A DNA stretch of 64,000 nt from Christiangramia gaetbulicola (GCF_003054225.1 NZ_QBKQ01000003.1:620001-684000), one strand, 5' to 3'. Counted from the first letter of the stretch, positions 27,114 through 38,099 are shown. Numbers and translations: made by a program. The notes: generated by a model from the letters alone, not told the origin.

Positions 27114-28634
27114 ATGCGTAAACGTACCTTAAGCTTCTGGGAGATCTGGAACATGAGTTTCGGTTTTCTCGGAATTCAGTTTGGATTCGCCTTGCAGAAT
27201 GCCAATACTTCAAGAATTTTTGAAACCCTTGGGGCTAGTGTAGAAGAGATCCCGATCTTGTGGATCGCCGCGCCGGTTACCGGTTTAGTGGTACAGCCAA
27301 TAATAGGATATTTTAGCGACCGCACCTGGACCAAACTGGGCAGGCGTAGACCTTATTTCCTTATTGGTGCCATTTTATCTTCCATAGCCTTATTCATTAT
27401 GCCTAACTCGCCAACCTTATGGGTTGCCGCGGGAACACTTTGGATCATGGATGCTTCCATAAATATTTCCATGGAACCTTTCAGGGCATTTGTGGGAGAT
27501 AATTTGCCAGACAGGCAAAGGACTCTCGGTTTTGCTATGCAAAGTTTCTTTATTGGAGTAGGGGCCGTAGTAGGTTCGTTATTACCATATATGTTTACCA
27601 ATTGGTTCGGGATTAGTAATACTGCGCCAGAAGGGATCATACCAGATTCGGTAAAATGGTCCTTTTATGTAGGTGGTGTCGTCTTTTTACTGGCCGTATT
27701 ATGGACGGTCATTAAATCTAAAGAATACTCCCCTGCAGAACTGGAAGCCTTTGAAAAAGAAAAATTGAAAGACAAACCTGAGAGGGTTGAGGTTATAGAT
27801 AAATCAAAAAATATCAGGAACCAGCTTATTATTGGGGTGGTCATGACCGTAATTGGAGCTATTATTTCCTTTTTGATCTATCAGAACGGGCTTACCAAGG
27901 AATTATATATCCTATTCGTAGGTCTTATTATTGCGGGAATTCTCTTTATTATCGTTTCTACTTTAAGGAAAAAGAAGATACGAAATGGTTTTACGGTGAT
28001 CATCACAGATATGCTGAATATGCCCCCAGCTATGAAACAACTGGCGTGGGTGCAATTCTTTTCCTGGTTCGCCTTGTTTTCCATGTGGATCTATACAACT
28101 CCTGCAGTTACCGGTCATGTTTTCGGGACTAACGATACCACTTCAGAATTATACAACGATGCCGCAGACTGGGTTACCGTGATGTTCACTGTTTATAATG
28201 GAGTTGCGGCAGCCGTAGCATTCTTATTGCCGGTGCTAGCCAGGAGAACAAGTAACAAAGTTACCCACTTACTTGCTTTGACCGTGGGTGGTTTAGGACT
28301 TATATCGGTCTATTTCTTAAGTGATAAAGTAGGCTTACTCTTAGCGATGGTTGGAGTAGGTGTGGCCTGGGCCAGTATCCTTTCTATTCCATATGCCATG
28401 TTATCTGGTGCGCTGCCTTCAGCAAAAATGGGATATTATATGGGAGTTTTCAATTTCTTTATTGTGATCCCACAGATCGTGGCCGCGACCATATTAGGGT
28501 TTTTAGTAAAAGAACTTTTTAATGGAGAACCTATTTATGCCTTGATGGTAGGAGGTTTTTCCATGATCTTATCAGGACTTTTAACTTTAAGAGTTCAAAC
28601 AAATAAAAGAATAAATATAGATGAGCAATCATAA
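27114..28634 (+). CDS. MFS oligosaccharide transporter (SLC45 / sucrose-maltose porter type)
   Basis: The 506-residue inner-membrane protein has about 12 transmembrane segments. The N-terminus ([29 protein letters not shown]) and the motif [17 protein letters not shown] match the glycoside-pentoside-hexuronide/SLC45-like branch, which carries di- and oligosaccharides. It probably moves maltose or maltodextrins from periplasm to cytoplasm for the phosphorylase two genes downstream. The ATG at 27114 starts directly at the conserved [12 protein letters not shown] region; an upstream in-frame ATG at 27072 is unlikely. It overlaps pgmB by 14 bp. Confidence 0.87.
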   Translation: MRKRTLSFWEIWNMSFGFLGIQFGFALQNANTSRIFETLGASVEEIPILWIAAPVTGLVVQPIIGYFSDRTWTKLGRRRPYFLIGAILSSIALFIMPNSPTLWVAAGTLWIMDASINISMEPFRAFVGDNLPDRQRTLGFAMQSFFIGVGAVVGSLLPYMFTNWFGISNTAPEGIIPDSVKWSFYVGGVVFLLAVLWTVIKSKEYSPAELEAFEKEKLKDKPERVEVIDKSKNIRNQLIIGVVMTVIGAIISFLIYQNGLTKELYILFVGLIIAGILFIIVSTLRKKKIRNGFTVIITDMLNMPPAMKQLAWVQFFSWFALFSMWIYTTPAVTGHVFGTNDTTSELYNDAADWVTVMFTVYNGVAAAVAFLLPVLARRTSNKVTHLLALTVGGLGLISVYFLSDKVGLLLAMVGVGVAWASILSIPYAMLSGALPSAKMGYYMGVFNFFIVIPQIVAATILGFLVKELFNGEPIYALMVGGFSMILSGLLTLRVQTNKRINIDEQS

Positions 28635-29280
28635 AGCATTCATATTCGATCTGGATGGTGTAATAGTAGATACTGCCAAATTTCATTTTCTGGCCTGGAG
28701 AAAATTGGCGAATGATCTCGGATTTGATTTTACCGAAGAGCAGAATGAGCAGTTAAAAGGAGTAAGCCGGGTAGAATCTTTAAAAAGGATTCTGAAATGG
28801 GGAAATATGGAGCTTGCAGACGATGAGTTTGAAAGGCAGATGGCCATGAAAAATGAAAATTACTTATCTTATGTGGATAAAATGGACGAAAAGGAAATTC
28901 TTCCCGGAGTTCAGAAGGTGCTGGATTATCTTACAGAAAACAATGTGCCTTTTGCCTTGGGTTCAGCAAGTAAGAACGCCAGACCCATTTTAAAGAAAAT
29001 AGATCTGTATGATAAATTCGATGCCATAGTGGACGGTACAGATGTAAGCAGGGCAAAGCCAGATCCAGAAGTATTTTTAATTGCGGCAGATAAATTAAAG
29101 ACAGATCCACAAAATTGTGTGGTATTCGAAGATTCTGTTGCCGGAGTACAGGCAGCGAATATCGGTAAAATGACAAGTATAGGAATTGGAGATAAGGAAG
29201 TGCTGAACGAAGCAGATCATGTCTTCCCCGATTTCACAGAGATTAAAATAGAATTTATAGAAAACTTATTGAGAAAATAG
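28621..29280 (+). CDS. pgmB: Beta-phosphoglucomutase
   Basis: The 219-residue HAD-family enzyme converts beta-glucose-1-phosphate, the product of inverting maltose phosphorylase, to glucose-6-phosphate. Motif I FDLDGVIVDTA gives the nucleophile and acid/base Asp pair. Motif II GSASKN, motif III KPDPEVF and motif IV VFEDSVAGVQAA follow, and the cap has the PGM signature LKGVSRVESLKRIL. It is embedded between the MFS transporter and the GH65 phosphorylase with a 14-bp overlap and a 5-bp gap, so the three act as one unit. Confidence 0.95.
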   Translation: MSNHKAFIFDLDGVIVDTAKFHFLAWRKLANDLGFDFTEEQNEQLKGVSRVESLKRILKWGNMELADDEFERQMAMKNENYLSYVDKMDEKEILPGVQKVLDYLTENNVPFALGSASKNARPILKKIDLYDKFDAIVDGTDVSRAKPDPEVFLIAADKLKTDPQNCVVFEDSVAGVQAANIGKMTSIGIGDKEVLNEADHVFPDFTEIKIEFIENLLRK

Positions 29281-29285
29281 AACTA

Positions 29286-31592
29286 ATGAATCAAGATTAT
29301 ATTAAACCTGATGCGTGGTCGATCATAGAAGAAGAGTTTGATACGGGCCGAGTAAAATCTTCTGAAAGTTTATTCAGTATTGGTAACGGTGCCATGGGGC
29401 AGCGTGCTAATTTCGAGGAGCATTATTCCGGGCCTAGTTTCCAGGGAAGCTATATTGGAGGTGTTTTCTATCCAGACAAGACCAAAGTTGGCTGGTGGAA
29501 AAATGGTTATCCGGAGTATTTCGCCAAAGTACTGAATGCACCTAACTGGATTGGGATCAATGTATTTATCAATGATGAGGCTTTGGATCTTTATACCTGT
29601 AAAGAGGTGAAGAATTTCCGCAGGGAATTGAATATGAAAGAAGGTTTCCTGGCCAGGTCTTTTGAAGCGACTTTACCTGGTGGAGCACAGGTGGAAGTGA
29701 AGGCGGTTCGTTTTCTTTCTATCGTAAATGATGAACTGGGAGCTATTAAATATGAAGTTACTCCTTTAAGTGGTGATGCCAAGGTTCGTTTTGATCCTTA
29801 TCTCGACGGAAGCATTACCAATACAGATGCCAATTGGGAAGAGCGTTTCTGGAAAACCCTTGAGGTTAAAACCGAAGCAGATCGTGGGTATATAGTTTCT
29901 AAAACCCTTAAAACTGAATTTCATGTAGGTACTTATATGCAATCTGAAGTTCTGAAATCTGGGAAAAAGCTTGACATATCTCCAGAGGTTTGCACAGATG
30001 AAGATAGCGTGACCTTTTCTTACGTGGTTGAAGCAGCTAAAGGTGAAACAGCCGTGATCATTAAATATGCCGGTTATGTTACCGATATGAACCATAAGAG
30101 AGCAGACCTTATTCATGGAGCTTCTCTGGTACTGGATAAAGCAGTGAGCAAAGGATTTGATCAACTTAAAAATGAACAAAAGGAAGCCTGGGCTTCGATC
30201 TGGGAAATGGCAGATATCACCATCTCTGGTGATGTAAAGGCGCAGCAGGGAATACGTTTCAATATTTTTCAGCTGAACCAGACCTATCTTGGGAAGGATG
30301 AAAGACTGAATATTGGACCAAAAGGATTTACTGGAGAGAAATACGGTGGTAGTACCTACTGGGATACTGAAGCTTATTGTATTCCATTTTATATGGCTAC
30401 CAAAGATCAAAAGGTAGCCAGGAAGTTACTTGCCTACAGACATAATCATTTAGAAAAGGCAAAAGAGAATGCCCAGAAATTAGGATTCTCTAATGGTGCT
30501 GCACTTTACCCGATGGTTACCATGAACGGCGAGGAAAGTCATAACGAGTGGGAGATCACCTTCGAGGAGATCCACCGTAATGGAGCAATGGTCTTTGCTA
30601 TCTATAACTATGTTAGATTCACCGGGGATTTCAGCTATATTCCTGAAAAAGGACTGGAAGTGATGATTGCGATCGCCAGGTTCTGGCATCAGCGTGCTAA
30701 CTTCAGCAAAGCAAAGAATAAATACGTTATCCTTGGGGTAACCGGGCCTAACGAATATGAGAATAACGTAAATAATAACTGGTATACCAACTATATCGCC
30801 AAGTGGTGTATAGAATATTGCCTGGAAATGATAGATAAGGTAAAGGATGGTCACCAGGAAGATTATACCAGGGTAATGGGATTAACTTCCCTGAACGAAG
30901 GCGAAATGGCCGACTGGAGAGAGGTTGCGGAAGGCATGTATTTCCCATATTCTGAAGATCATGGAGTATACCTGCAACAGGATGGTTTCCTGGATAAGGA
31001 AATAATCCCGGTTTCAGAACTCGATAAAAAACAACGTCCTATCAACCAGAAATGGAGTTGGGACAGGATCCTTAGATCATGCTATATCAAACAGGCAGAT
31101 GTGCTTCAGGGATTCTATTTCTTTGCAGATCATTTCAGCAAGGAAGAGCTTGAAAAGCATTTTGACTTTTACGAGCCGTTAACGGTTCATGAATCTTCAC
31201 TTTCTCCTTGTGTACACAGTATACAGGCGGCTTTATTAGGAAGAATGGAGCAGGCTTATGAGTTCTATGTTAGAACTTCAAGACTGGACCTGGACGATTA
31301 TAATAAGGAAGTAGAAGAAGGTTGTCATATTACCAGTATGGCCGGAACATGGATGAGCATTGTAGAAGGATTCGGAGGAATGAGAGTTGAAAACGATCAG
31401 CTTTCTTTCAAACCTCAAATCCCCGAACAATGGGATGCTTACTCCTTTAAGATCAATTTCAGGGACAGGATCCTGAAGGTTCATGTTTCTGGCAAGGAAA
31501 CCAAATTCTCTCTGGAAGGAGAAGATTCACTGGAGATCCTTGTAAACGGTAAAAAGGTTGAAGTTTCACCTGAAGCTCCAGTTAGTATCTAA
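29286..31592 (+). CDS. GH65 maltose phosphorylase
   Basis: The 768-residue cytosolic enzyme splits maltose with phosphate into glucose and beta-glucose-1-phosphate. The N-terminal beta-sandwich shows SIGNGAMGQRANFEE and GSYIGGVFYPDKT. The (alpha/alpha)6 barrel carries TGPNEYENNVNNNWYTN with catalytic Glu about residue 490. HITSMAGTWMSIVEGFGGM sits near the phosphate site. GH65 also includes trehalose, kojibiose and nigerose phosphorylases; maltose is preferred because the locus is a starch locus and pgmB is adjacent. A terminator follows. Confidence 0.9.
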   Translation: MNQDYIKPDAWSIIEEEFDTGRVKSSESLFSIGNGAMGQRANFEEHYSGPSFQGSYIGGVFYPDKTKVGWWKNGYPEYFAKVLNAPNWIGINVFINDEALDLYTCKEVKNFRRELNMKEGFLARSFEATLPGGAQVEVKAVRFLSIVNDELGAIKYEVTPLSGDAKVRFDPYLDGSITNTDANWEERFWKTLEVKTEADRGYIVSKTLKTEFHVGTYMQSEVLKSGKKLDISPEVCTDEDSVTFSYVVEAAKGETAVIIKYAGYVTDMNHKRADLIHGASLVLDKAVSKGFDQLKNEQKEAWASIWEMADITISGDVKAQQGIRFNIFQLNQTYLGKDERLNIGPKGFTGEKYGGSTYWDTEAYCIPFYMATKDQKVARKLLAYRHNHLEKAKENAQKLGFSNGAALYPMVTMNGEESHNEWEITFEEIHRNGAMVFAIYNYVRFTGDFSYIPEKGLEVMIAIARFWHQRANFSKAKNKYVILGVTGPNEYENNVNNNWYTNYIAKWCIEYCLEMIDKVKDGHQEDYTRVMGLTSLNEGEMADWREVAEGMYFPYSEDHGVYLQQDGFLDKEIIPVSELDKKQRPINQKWSWDRILRSCYIKQADVLQGFYFFADHFSKEELEKHFDFYEPLTVHESSLSPCVHSIQAALLGRMEQAYEFYVRTSRLDLDDYNKEVEEGCHITSMAGTWMSIVEGFGGMRVENDQLSFKPQIPEQWDAYSFKINFRDRILKVHVSGKETKFSLEGEDSLEILVNGKKVEVSPEAPVSI

Positions 31593-31598
31593 AACGAA

Positions 31599-31635
31599 TA
31601 AAAGCCTGTTCCTGCCTGGAACGGGCTTTTCTTTT
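31599..31635 (+). terminator. Terminator after the GH65 gene
   Basis: AAAAGCCTGTTCC / GGAACGGGCTTTT (one wobble pair, TGCCT loop) then TCTTTT. It ends 11 bp before the next GH13 gene, so it likely partly isolates that gene. Confidence 0.8.
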
Positions 31636-31646
31636 AAAAACCTACA

Positions 31647-33485
31647 ATGAAAAGACTTTTATACCTGCTTGCCTTTGTCATGAGTTTTAGTTCTGTTGGT
31701 CAAATTGAAAGAATCGAACCGCCCTTCTGGTGGAGCGATATGAATTTGCCGGAACTACAGATCATGTTCTACGGAGAAAATATTGCTGACTTCAATGTTA
31801 CTGGAGCAGAACCTGTGATCATCAATAATGTTCGCAGAACCGAAAATTCAAATTATCTTTTTGTGACCATCAATTCGGCCGATCTTAAAGCCGGTAACTA
31901 TACCTTCAGTTTTAATAAAGATGGAAAGAAATCATTTCAGCAACAATATGAAATAAAGAAAAGGGAAGATGGCTCTGCCGAAAGACAGGGATTTGATGCC
32001 TCAGACGCCATGTATCTTATCATGCCTGATAGATTCGCCAACGGAAATCCTAACAACGATTCTCATCCCGATATGCAGGAGAAAGCTAATCGCGGAGAAC
32101 AGGGAGGAAGACATGGAGGTGACCTTCAGGGAGTGATAGATCATCTAGATTATTTGCAAGACCTTGGAATTACTGCACTTTGGAGCACTCCGCTTTTGGC
32201 AGATGATGATGAAAATTACTCCTATCATACTTACGCACAAAGTGATGTATATAAAATAGATCCAAGGTACGGTACCAATGAGGATTACCGCAGACTTGCA
32301 GATGAAATGCATAAGCGTGATATGAAACTCATAATGGATTATGTGACCAATCACTGGGGAGCAGAACACTGGATGATCAAAGATCTGCCAACCTATGACT
32401 GGATAAACCAGTTCCCGGGATATGAGAATTCTAATTACAGGATGACCACGCAATATGATCCACACCGGTCTGGCCGCGATTTTAAATATTGTGTAGATGG
32501 CTGGTTCACCAGGACGATGCCAGATCTAAACCAGGGAAATCCATTAGTTCAGAATTACCTGGTGCAAAATGCTATCTGGTGGATAGAATACGCTGGTCTG
32601 GATGGTTTCAGGGTAGATACCTATTCTTATAATGACAAGGAAGGGATCGCTAAATGGACAAAAGCGATCATGGATGAATATCCAAATTTCAACATTGTTG
32701 GTGAGGTTTGGATGCATGATCAGGCGCAGATCTCTTACTGGCAAAAAGATAGCGAGATCGGAGCGATCCAGAGCTATAATTCTCATTTGCCTTCGGTGAT
32801 GGATTTCACCCTTCATGATGCTATTGGGGTAATGTTCAATGAAAACGAATCCTCATGGGATCGCGGAATGATCAAAGCTTATGAAAACTTCGTGAATGAT
32901 TTTTTATATCCAGACATCAATAATCTTCTTGTATTTGCTGAAAATCACGATACCAATAGATTAAATGAGATCTATGATGGTGACCTGGCCAAATATAAAA
33001 TGGCCATGAGCCTTATCCTGACCACCCGGGGAATTCCTCAATTATATTATGGTAGTGAAATTGGGATGCGTGGCGATAAAGGTAAAGGAGATGGCGATAT
33101 TAGAAGGGATTTTCCAGGAGGTTGGAAAAATGATAAGAACAATGCTTTTACTGCTGAAGGAAGAAATGAAACCCAGGAAGAATTTCATTCTTTCACCAAA
33201 AAACTGTTGAACTTCAGGAAGAATAATGAAGTACTGCACTTCGGTAAATTATTGCAGTTCCTGCCTGTAGATAATGTCTATGTTTATTTCAGGTATAATG
33301 AGAATGACCGGGTGATGGTAGTCATCAATAATAGTTTAGAAACTCAGCAACTGGATCTTTCCAGGTATACCGAAGGTTTGAAAACACATGTCAGCGGCAC
33401 CGATATTATTTCAGAAAAAACCATCGAACTAAAAGATAAACTTAGCGTAGAAGGCCAGACTTCTATGATCATTAAATTAAAATAA
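31647..33485 (+). CDS. Periplasmic GH13 neopullulanase/cyclomaltodextrinase-type amylase (SusA-like role)
   Basis: The 612-residue protein has a signal peptide (cleavage near SVGQ) and an N-terminal beta-sandwich (about 20-110). The GH13 barrel follows: PDRFANGNPNND, region I MDYVTNHWG, region II GLDGFRVDTY (nucleophile Asp), region III IVGEVWMHD (Glu) and region IV FAENHDTNRL. No lipobox is present, so it is soluble in the periplasm. It would trim imported maltooligosaccharides to maltose or glucose, matching Bacteroides SusA. The next GH13 gene follows after 28 bp. Confidence 0.9.
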   Translation: MKRLLYLLAFVMSFSSVGQIERIEPPFWWSDMNLPELQIMFYGENIADFNVTGAEPVIINNVRRTENSNYLFVTINSADLKAGNYTFSFNKDGKKSFQQQYEIKKREDGSAERQGFDASDAMYLIMPDRFANGNPNNDSHPDMQEKANRGEQGGRHGGDLQGVIDHLDYLQDLGITALWSTPLLADDDENYSYHTYAQSDVYKIDPRYGTNEDYRRLADEMHKRDMKLIMDYVTNHWGAEHWMIKDLPTYDWINQFPGYENSNYRMTTQYDPHRSGRDFKYCVDGWFTRTMPDLNQGNPLVQNYLVQNAIWWIEYAGLDGFRVDTYSYNDKEGIAKWTKAIMDEYPNFNIVGEVWMHDQAQISYWQKDSEIGAIQSYNSHLPSVMDFTLHDAIGVMFNENESSWDRGMIKAYENFVNDFLYPDINNLLVFAENHDTNRLNEIYDGDLAKYKMAMSLILTTRGIPQLYYGSEIGMRGDKGKGDGDIRRDFPGGWKNDKNNAFTAEGRNETQEEFHSFTKKLLNFRKNNEVLHFGKLLQFLPVDNVYVYFRYNENDRVMVVINNSLETQQLDLSRYTEGLKTHVSGTDIISEKTIELKDKLSVEGQTSMIIKLK

Positions 33486-33513
33486 TCACATTTATATTAA
33501 AACAATACGAATT

Positions 33514-34959
33514 ATGAGAAGACTATTATTAGCCTTTTTAACGGTCTCATTGCTTATTTCCTGTAAAAATGAGCCTAAGAAGGACTCCATGGAGGCTACT
33601 GGGGAAGATACCTTAAGTATTGCACCTATAGATAATGAAATACTGGAATCTGCAGTGATCTATGAGGCCAACATCCGCCAGTATTCACCTGAGGGCACTT
33701 TTGATGCTTTCACTAAAGATATTCCGCAGCTAAAAGAACTGGGGGTAAAGGTGATCTGGTTAATGCCGATGTATCCAATTTCCATGAAGAACAGGAAAGC
33801 CACCGGTGGCCGTGATGTTGCCGATATTGAAGATCCTGAGGAGCGCAAAAAATACCTGGGAAGTTATTATGCTATCTCAGACTATTCTGCTGTAAATCCT
33901 GAACACGGGAATATGGAAGATTTCGATGAACTTGTTGAAACCGCCCATGAGAACGGTATGTATGTGATCCTGGACTGGGTTGCGAACCATACTGGTTGGG
34001 ACCATCAATGGCTAACAGACCATAAAGACTGGTATACTCAGAATGAAAAAGGAGAAGTTGTAGACCCAATTAATGATGAAACCGGGGAGTCATGGGGCTG
34101 GACAGATGTAGCCGATCTAAACTTTGATAACCAGGAGTTGCGCAAAGCGATGATCGAGGAAATGTTATTCTGGGTTAGAGAGCATGATATTGACGGTTTC
34201 AGGGCAGATGCGGCGCATTCGGTTCCGACAGATTTCTGGGAGACAGCTGCTGAAAAGATAAAAGAGGAGAAACCGGTATTCATGCTTGCAGAAGCCGAAA
34301 GTCCTAAAGATCTTTTTCATAACGCCTTCGATATGGGATACAACTGGGAAGGTCATCACATCATGAACGAAATCGCACAGGGAAAAAAGACCGCGAAGGA
34401 CTATGATGCCTATATGCAAAAGATAGACACCACTTTTCAGGATGATGATTATCTTATGAATTTTGTGACCAATCACGATGAGAATTCCTGGGCAGGAACG
34501 GTTAAGGAGAGAATGGGAGAAGCTTCAGAAGCTATGCTAGCTCTTACCTATACGCTTCCTGGAATGCCGTTGATCTATAGCGGGCAGGAGTATGATATGG
34601 ATAAGAGATTATTGTTCTTTGAAAAAGATACCATCCCTAAAACAAAAGGGAAAGTATATCCGCTTTTAGAAAAGCTTGGGGAGTTGAAGAATAATAATAC
34701 AGCTCTAAATGGTGGGAAGGAAGCCGCAGCTTATGCGAATGTAGAAACTTCAGCTGAAGAGAAGATCTTAGCCTTCAAAAGAGAGAAAGATGCAAAGGTT
34801 CTTTATTATGTAGCTAATATGACCGCGAAACCAGTGTCGTTTACTGCAGATCTTTCAGGAGATTTTCAGGATTATATGAGCGATTCTGAAGTACAAATTT
34901 CTGAAGGCCAGGAAATTCAATTTGGACCCTGGGAGTATAAAATTTTGATAAATAAGTAA
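33514..34959 (+). CDS. GH13 alpha-amylase-family lipoprotein
   Basis: The 481-residue protein has a lipoprotein signal (LISC-KNEPKKDS). The barrel shows LGVKVIWLMPMYPI, region I LDWVANHTG, region II DGFRADAAH (nucleophile Asp), region III FMLAEAE (Glu) and region IV FVTNHDENSW, followed by PLIYSGQEY. It lacks a long linker, so it could sit on the periplasmic face or the surface. It differs from the first amylase in lipoprotein tail and loops, which suggests a different chain-length preference. A strong terminator closes the cluster. Confidence 0.88.
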   Translation: MRRLLLAFLTVSLLISCKNEPKKDSMEATGEDTLSIAPIDNEILESAVIYEANIRQYSPEGTFDAFTKDIPQLKELGVKVIWLMPMYPISMKNRKATGGRDVADIEDPEERKKYLGSYYAISDYSAVNPEHGNMEDFDELVETAHENGMYVILDWVANHTGWDHQWLTDHKDWYTQNEKGEVVDPINDETGESWGWTDVADLNFDNQELRKAMIEEMLFWVREHDIDGFRADAAHSVPTDFWETAAEKIKEEKPVFMLAEAESPKDLFHNAFDMGYNWEGHHIMNEIAQGKKTAKDYDAYMQKIDTTFQDDDYLMNFVTNHDENSWAGTVKERMGEASEAMLALTYTLPGMPLIYSGQEYDMDKRLLFFEKDTIPKTKGKVYPLLEKLGELKNNNTALNGGKEAAAYANVETSAEEKILAFKREKDAKVLYYVANMTAKPVSFTADLSGDFQDYMSDSEVQISEGQEIQFGPWEYKILINK

Positions 34960-34980
34960 TTAAACTCATAAATATTTGCA

Positions 34981-35008
34981 AAAAGCCACTTAATAGTGGC
35001 TTTTTTTA
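34981..35008 (+). terminator. Terminator at the end of the alpha-glucan cluster
   Basis: AAAGCCACT / AGTGGCTTT with a TAAT loop, followed by TTTTATT. Confidence 0.88.
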
Positions 35009-35020
35009 TTAGTTATTAAC

Positions 35021-35034
35021 CGAAAACGTTTTAG
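35021..35034. promoter_or_regulatory. Candidate LacI-family operator before pfkA
   Basis: CGAAAACGTTTTAG matches the core of the perfect palindrome at 25844-25859 except for one base in the right half-site. It lies 51 bp before the pfkA ATG and after the preceding terminator, so it would act on a pfkA promoter. Confidence 0.55.
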
Positions 35035-35084
35035 TTTTTTCCGAAATTAGGTAAATGATTTGAAAGGAGTTAGCTTTGAGCTTA

Positions 35085-36071
35085 ATGGGTGAAAAAATTA
35101 AAAACATTGCGGTTTTAACATCAGGAGGAGATGCTCCTGGAATGAATGCTGCAATTAGAGCAGTAGTTCGTGCATGTTCGTTTTACAAACTGGAATGCAC
35201 CGGCGTTTATAGAGGTTATCAGGGTCTTATCGAAGCTGATTTCGAAACTCTTGATGCGCGTTCTGTAAGAAATATCATCAATAAAGGTGGAACTTTTCTT
35301 AAATCCACTCGTTCCGAAGAATTCAAAACCAAGGAAGGTAGAAAGAAAGCCTTTGAAAACCTTAAGGCCAACAACGTTGATGGCCTTGTGGTTATTGGAG
35401 GGGATGGTACTTTTACCGGTGGTCAGCTATTTAGCAAGGAATTCAATTTCCCAATTGTGGGAATTCCCGCGACCATAGATAATGACATTAATGGTACCGA
35501 TTATACCTTAGGTTACGATACTGCATTAAATACGGTGGTGGAAGCGATCGATAAGATTCGCGACACTGCCAGCTCACACAACAGGCTTTTCCTTATCGAA
35601 GTAATGGGTAGGGATGCCGGTGATATTGCTTTAAATAGTGGAATTGGAGCCGGAGCCGAAGAGATCCTGATCCCTGAAGAAAGTATGGGGGCGGAAAGAC
35701 TTATCGAATCTCTGAAAAAAAGTAAAAAAGCAGGTAAAACCTCTAGTATCATCGTAGTAGCTGAAGGTGAAAAAAGCGGTAAGAATATTTTTGAACTGGC
35801 GGGCTATATAGAGGAAAACCTTGATGAATACGAAATAAGAGTTTCGGTTTTAGGGCATATTCAGCGTGGTGGATCACCTAGCTGTTTTGATCGTGTCCTG
35901 GCCAGTAAACTTGGTGTTGGAGCTGTAGAAGCTCTTATGAAAAACAAGACCGAAATAATGATAGGTATACATCATCAAAAAGTGGTGCATGTAGACCTGG
36001 TTACCGCAATTAAAGGTGACGCCAAAATAGATAAAGAATTAAGAAGGGTGGCAGACATCACTTCTGTATAA
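35085..36071 (+). CDS. pfkA: ATP-dependent 6-phosphofructokinase
   Basis: The 328-residue cytosolic enzyme commits fructose-6-phosphate to glycolysis. Motifs are LTSGGDAPGMNAAIRAVVR, IGGDGTFTGG, ATIDNDINGTDYTLGYDTA with the catalytic Asp, and VLGHIQRGGSPSCFDR. Glycine in GGDGT (not Asp) marks it as ATP- rather than pyrophosphate-dependent. A GGAG is at 35066-35069; a TTG at 35076 would add three residues, but the ATG at 35085 agrees with the family N-terminus. gapA follows after 15 bp. The operator at 35021 suggests control by the LacI protein of the adjacent glycan locus. Confidence 0.95.
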   Translation: MGEKIKNIAVLTSGGDAPGMNAAIRAVVRACSFYKLECTGVYRGYQGLIEADFETLDARSVRNIINKGGTFLKSTRSEEFKTKEGRKKAFENLKANNVDGLVVIGGDGTFTGGQLFSKEFNFPIVGIPATIDNDINGTDYTLGYDTALNTVVEAIDKIRDTASSHNRLFLIEVMGRDAGDIALNSGIGAGAEEILIPEESMGAERLIESLKKSKKAGKTSSIIVVAEGEKSGKNIFELAGYIEENLDEYEIRVSVLGHIQRGGSPSCFDRVLASKLGVGAVEALMKNKTEIMIGIHHQKVVHVDLVTAIKGDAKIDKELRRVADITSV

Positions 36072-37085
<1,014 letters not shown>

Positions 37086-37098
37086 TATTTTAAATCTT

Positions 37099-37158
37099 AA
37101 ATAAGCACAGTTCTCAGCAGATTAAATCGTAAATTTAAGTTACGAACTGTGTTTATTT
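37099..37158 (+). terminator. Long hairpin after gapA
   Basis: AAATAAGCACAGTTC (37099-37113) pairs with GAACTGTGTTTATTT (37144-37158; one G-U) around a 30-nt loop. It lacks a T-run after the stem, so it may stabilise the gapA mRNA end or act as a weak terminator before the kinase gene. Confidence 0.5.
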
Positions 37159-37184
37159 CTGATTTTAATTAATCATAAGAACAA

Positions 37185-38045
37185 ATGATCTTAATTGCTG
37201 ATGGAGGTTCCACGAAATGTGATTGGATACTTCTAAATAATGAAGGAGAACAGGTTTTTAAAACCAGAACAAAGGGATTAAATCCCGCGGTTTTTAAAGA
37301 ACCGGTTCTGGAAGAGAGACTTGCCGAGAATCCGGAGCTTGCAGAAGTGAAAGATAAAGTAGAAAAAGTTCATTTCTATGGTGCCGGCTGCGGTACTCCA
37401 ACTCCACGAGAATTATTAAAAAGTATTATCGCGAACTATTTCACCAATGCAGATGAAGTGCTGGTGATGGAAGATATGGTCGCGGCAGTATATGCTGCTA
37501 CCACAGAGCCAGGAATCGTTTGTATCCTGGGAACAGGTTCGAACAGTTGCTATTTTGATGGTAAAAACATCCATCAGGCTGTAGATTCTCTAGGTTATAT
37601 CCTAATGGATGAGGCCAGCGGAAACTATTTTGGAAAGAGACTGATACGCGATTACTATTATAAGCGTATGCCTCCCGAAGTAGCTGAAAAGTTCGAAGAA
37701 AAATTCGATCTTAATTCAGATACTATTAAGATGAACCTTTATAGAAAAGAAAACCCGAATACCTATCTGGCTCATTTTGCTGAATTTATTTTCACCAACG
37801 AGCGCAATGGGTATTTCTATAAGCTTCTGCATGAAGGATTAACAGATTTTGTTCATTCCAGGGTGCTTTCTTACCCACAGGTAACTTCGGTTCCGGTTCA
37901 TTTTATTGGGACCATAGCTTTCTTTAGTGAAGATATCATCAGGGCGGTTCTGCAACCATACGGAATTCAACTTGGGAATATAGTAAGAAGACCTATAGAT
38001 GCCTTAATTGAATATTACAGACAAAATGTGATTAAAGTATCCTAG
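37185..38045 (+). CDS. BadF/BadG/NAGK-type ATPase, probable N-acetylglucosamine or glucose kinase
   Basis: The 286-residue cytosolic protein has the ASKHA-fold phosphate-1 motif ADGGSTKCDW, GAGCGTPTPRE, the adenosine-side GTGSNSCYFDG and YILMDEASGNYFGKRLI. This pattern is that of the N-acetylglucosamine kinase branch. Downstream of glycolytic genes and the alpha-glucan locus it could phosphorylate glucose released by maltose phosphorylase, but that is inference. It is separated from gapA by 99 bp with a hairpin, and a strong terminator follows. Confidence 0.78.
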   Translation: MILIADGGSTKCDWILLNNEGEQVFKTRTKGLNPAVFKEPVLEERLAENPELAEVKDKVEKVHFYGAGCGTPTPRELLKSIIANYFTNADEVLVMEDMVAAVYAATTEPGIVCILGTGSNSCYFDGKNIHQAVDSLGYILMDEASGNYFGKRLIRDYYYKRMPPEVAEKFEEKFDLNSDTIKMNLYRKENPNTYLAHFAEFIFTNERNGYFYKLLHEGLTDFVHSRVLSYPQVTSVPVHFIGTIAFFSEDIIRAVLQPYGIQLGNIVRRPIDALIEYYRQNVIKVS

Positions 38046-38071
38046 ATATTTTTTCAGATCAAAATATATTG

Positions 38072-38099
38072 AGACCTGCTTTTAGCAGGTCTTTTTTTT
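38072..38099 (+). terminator. Terminator after the NAGK-like gene
   Basis: AGACCTGCT / AGCAGGTCT with a short T loop and a run of T to 38099. Confidence 0.9.
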
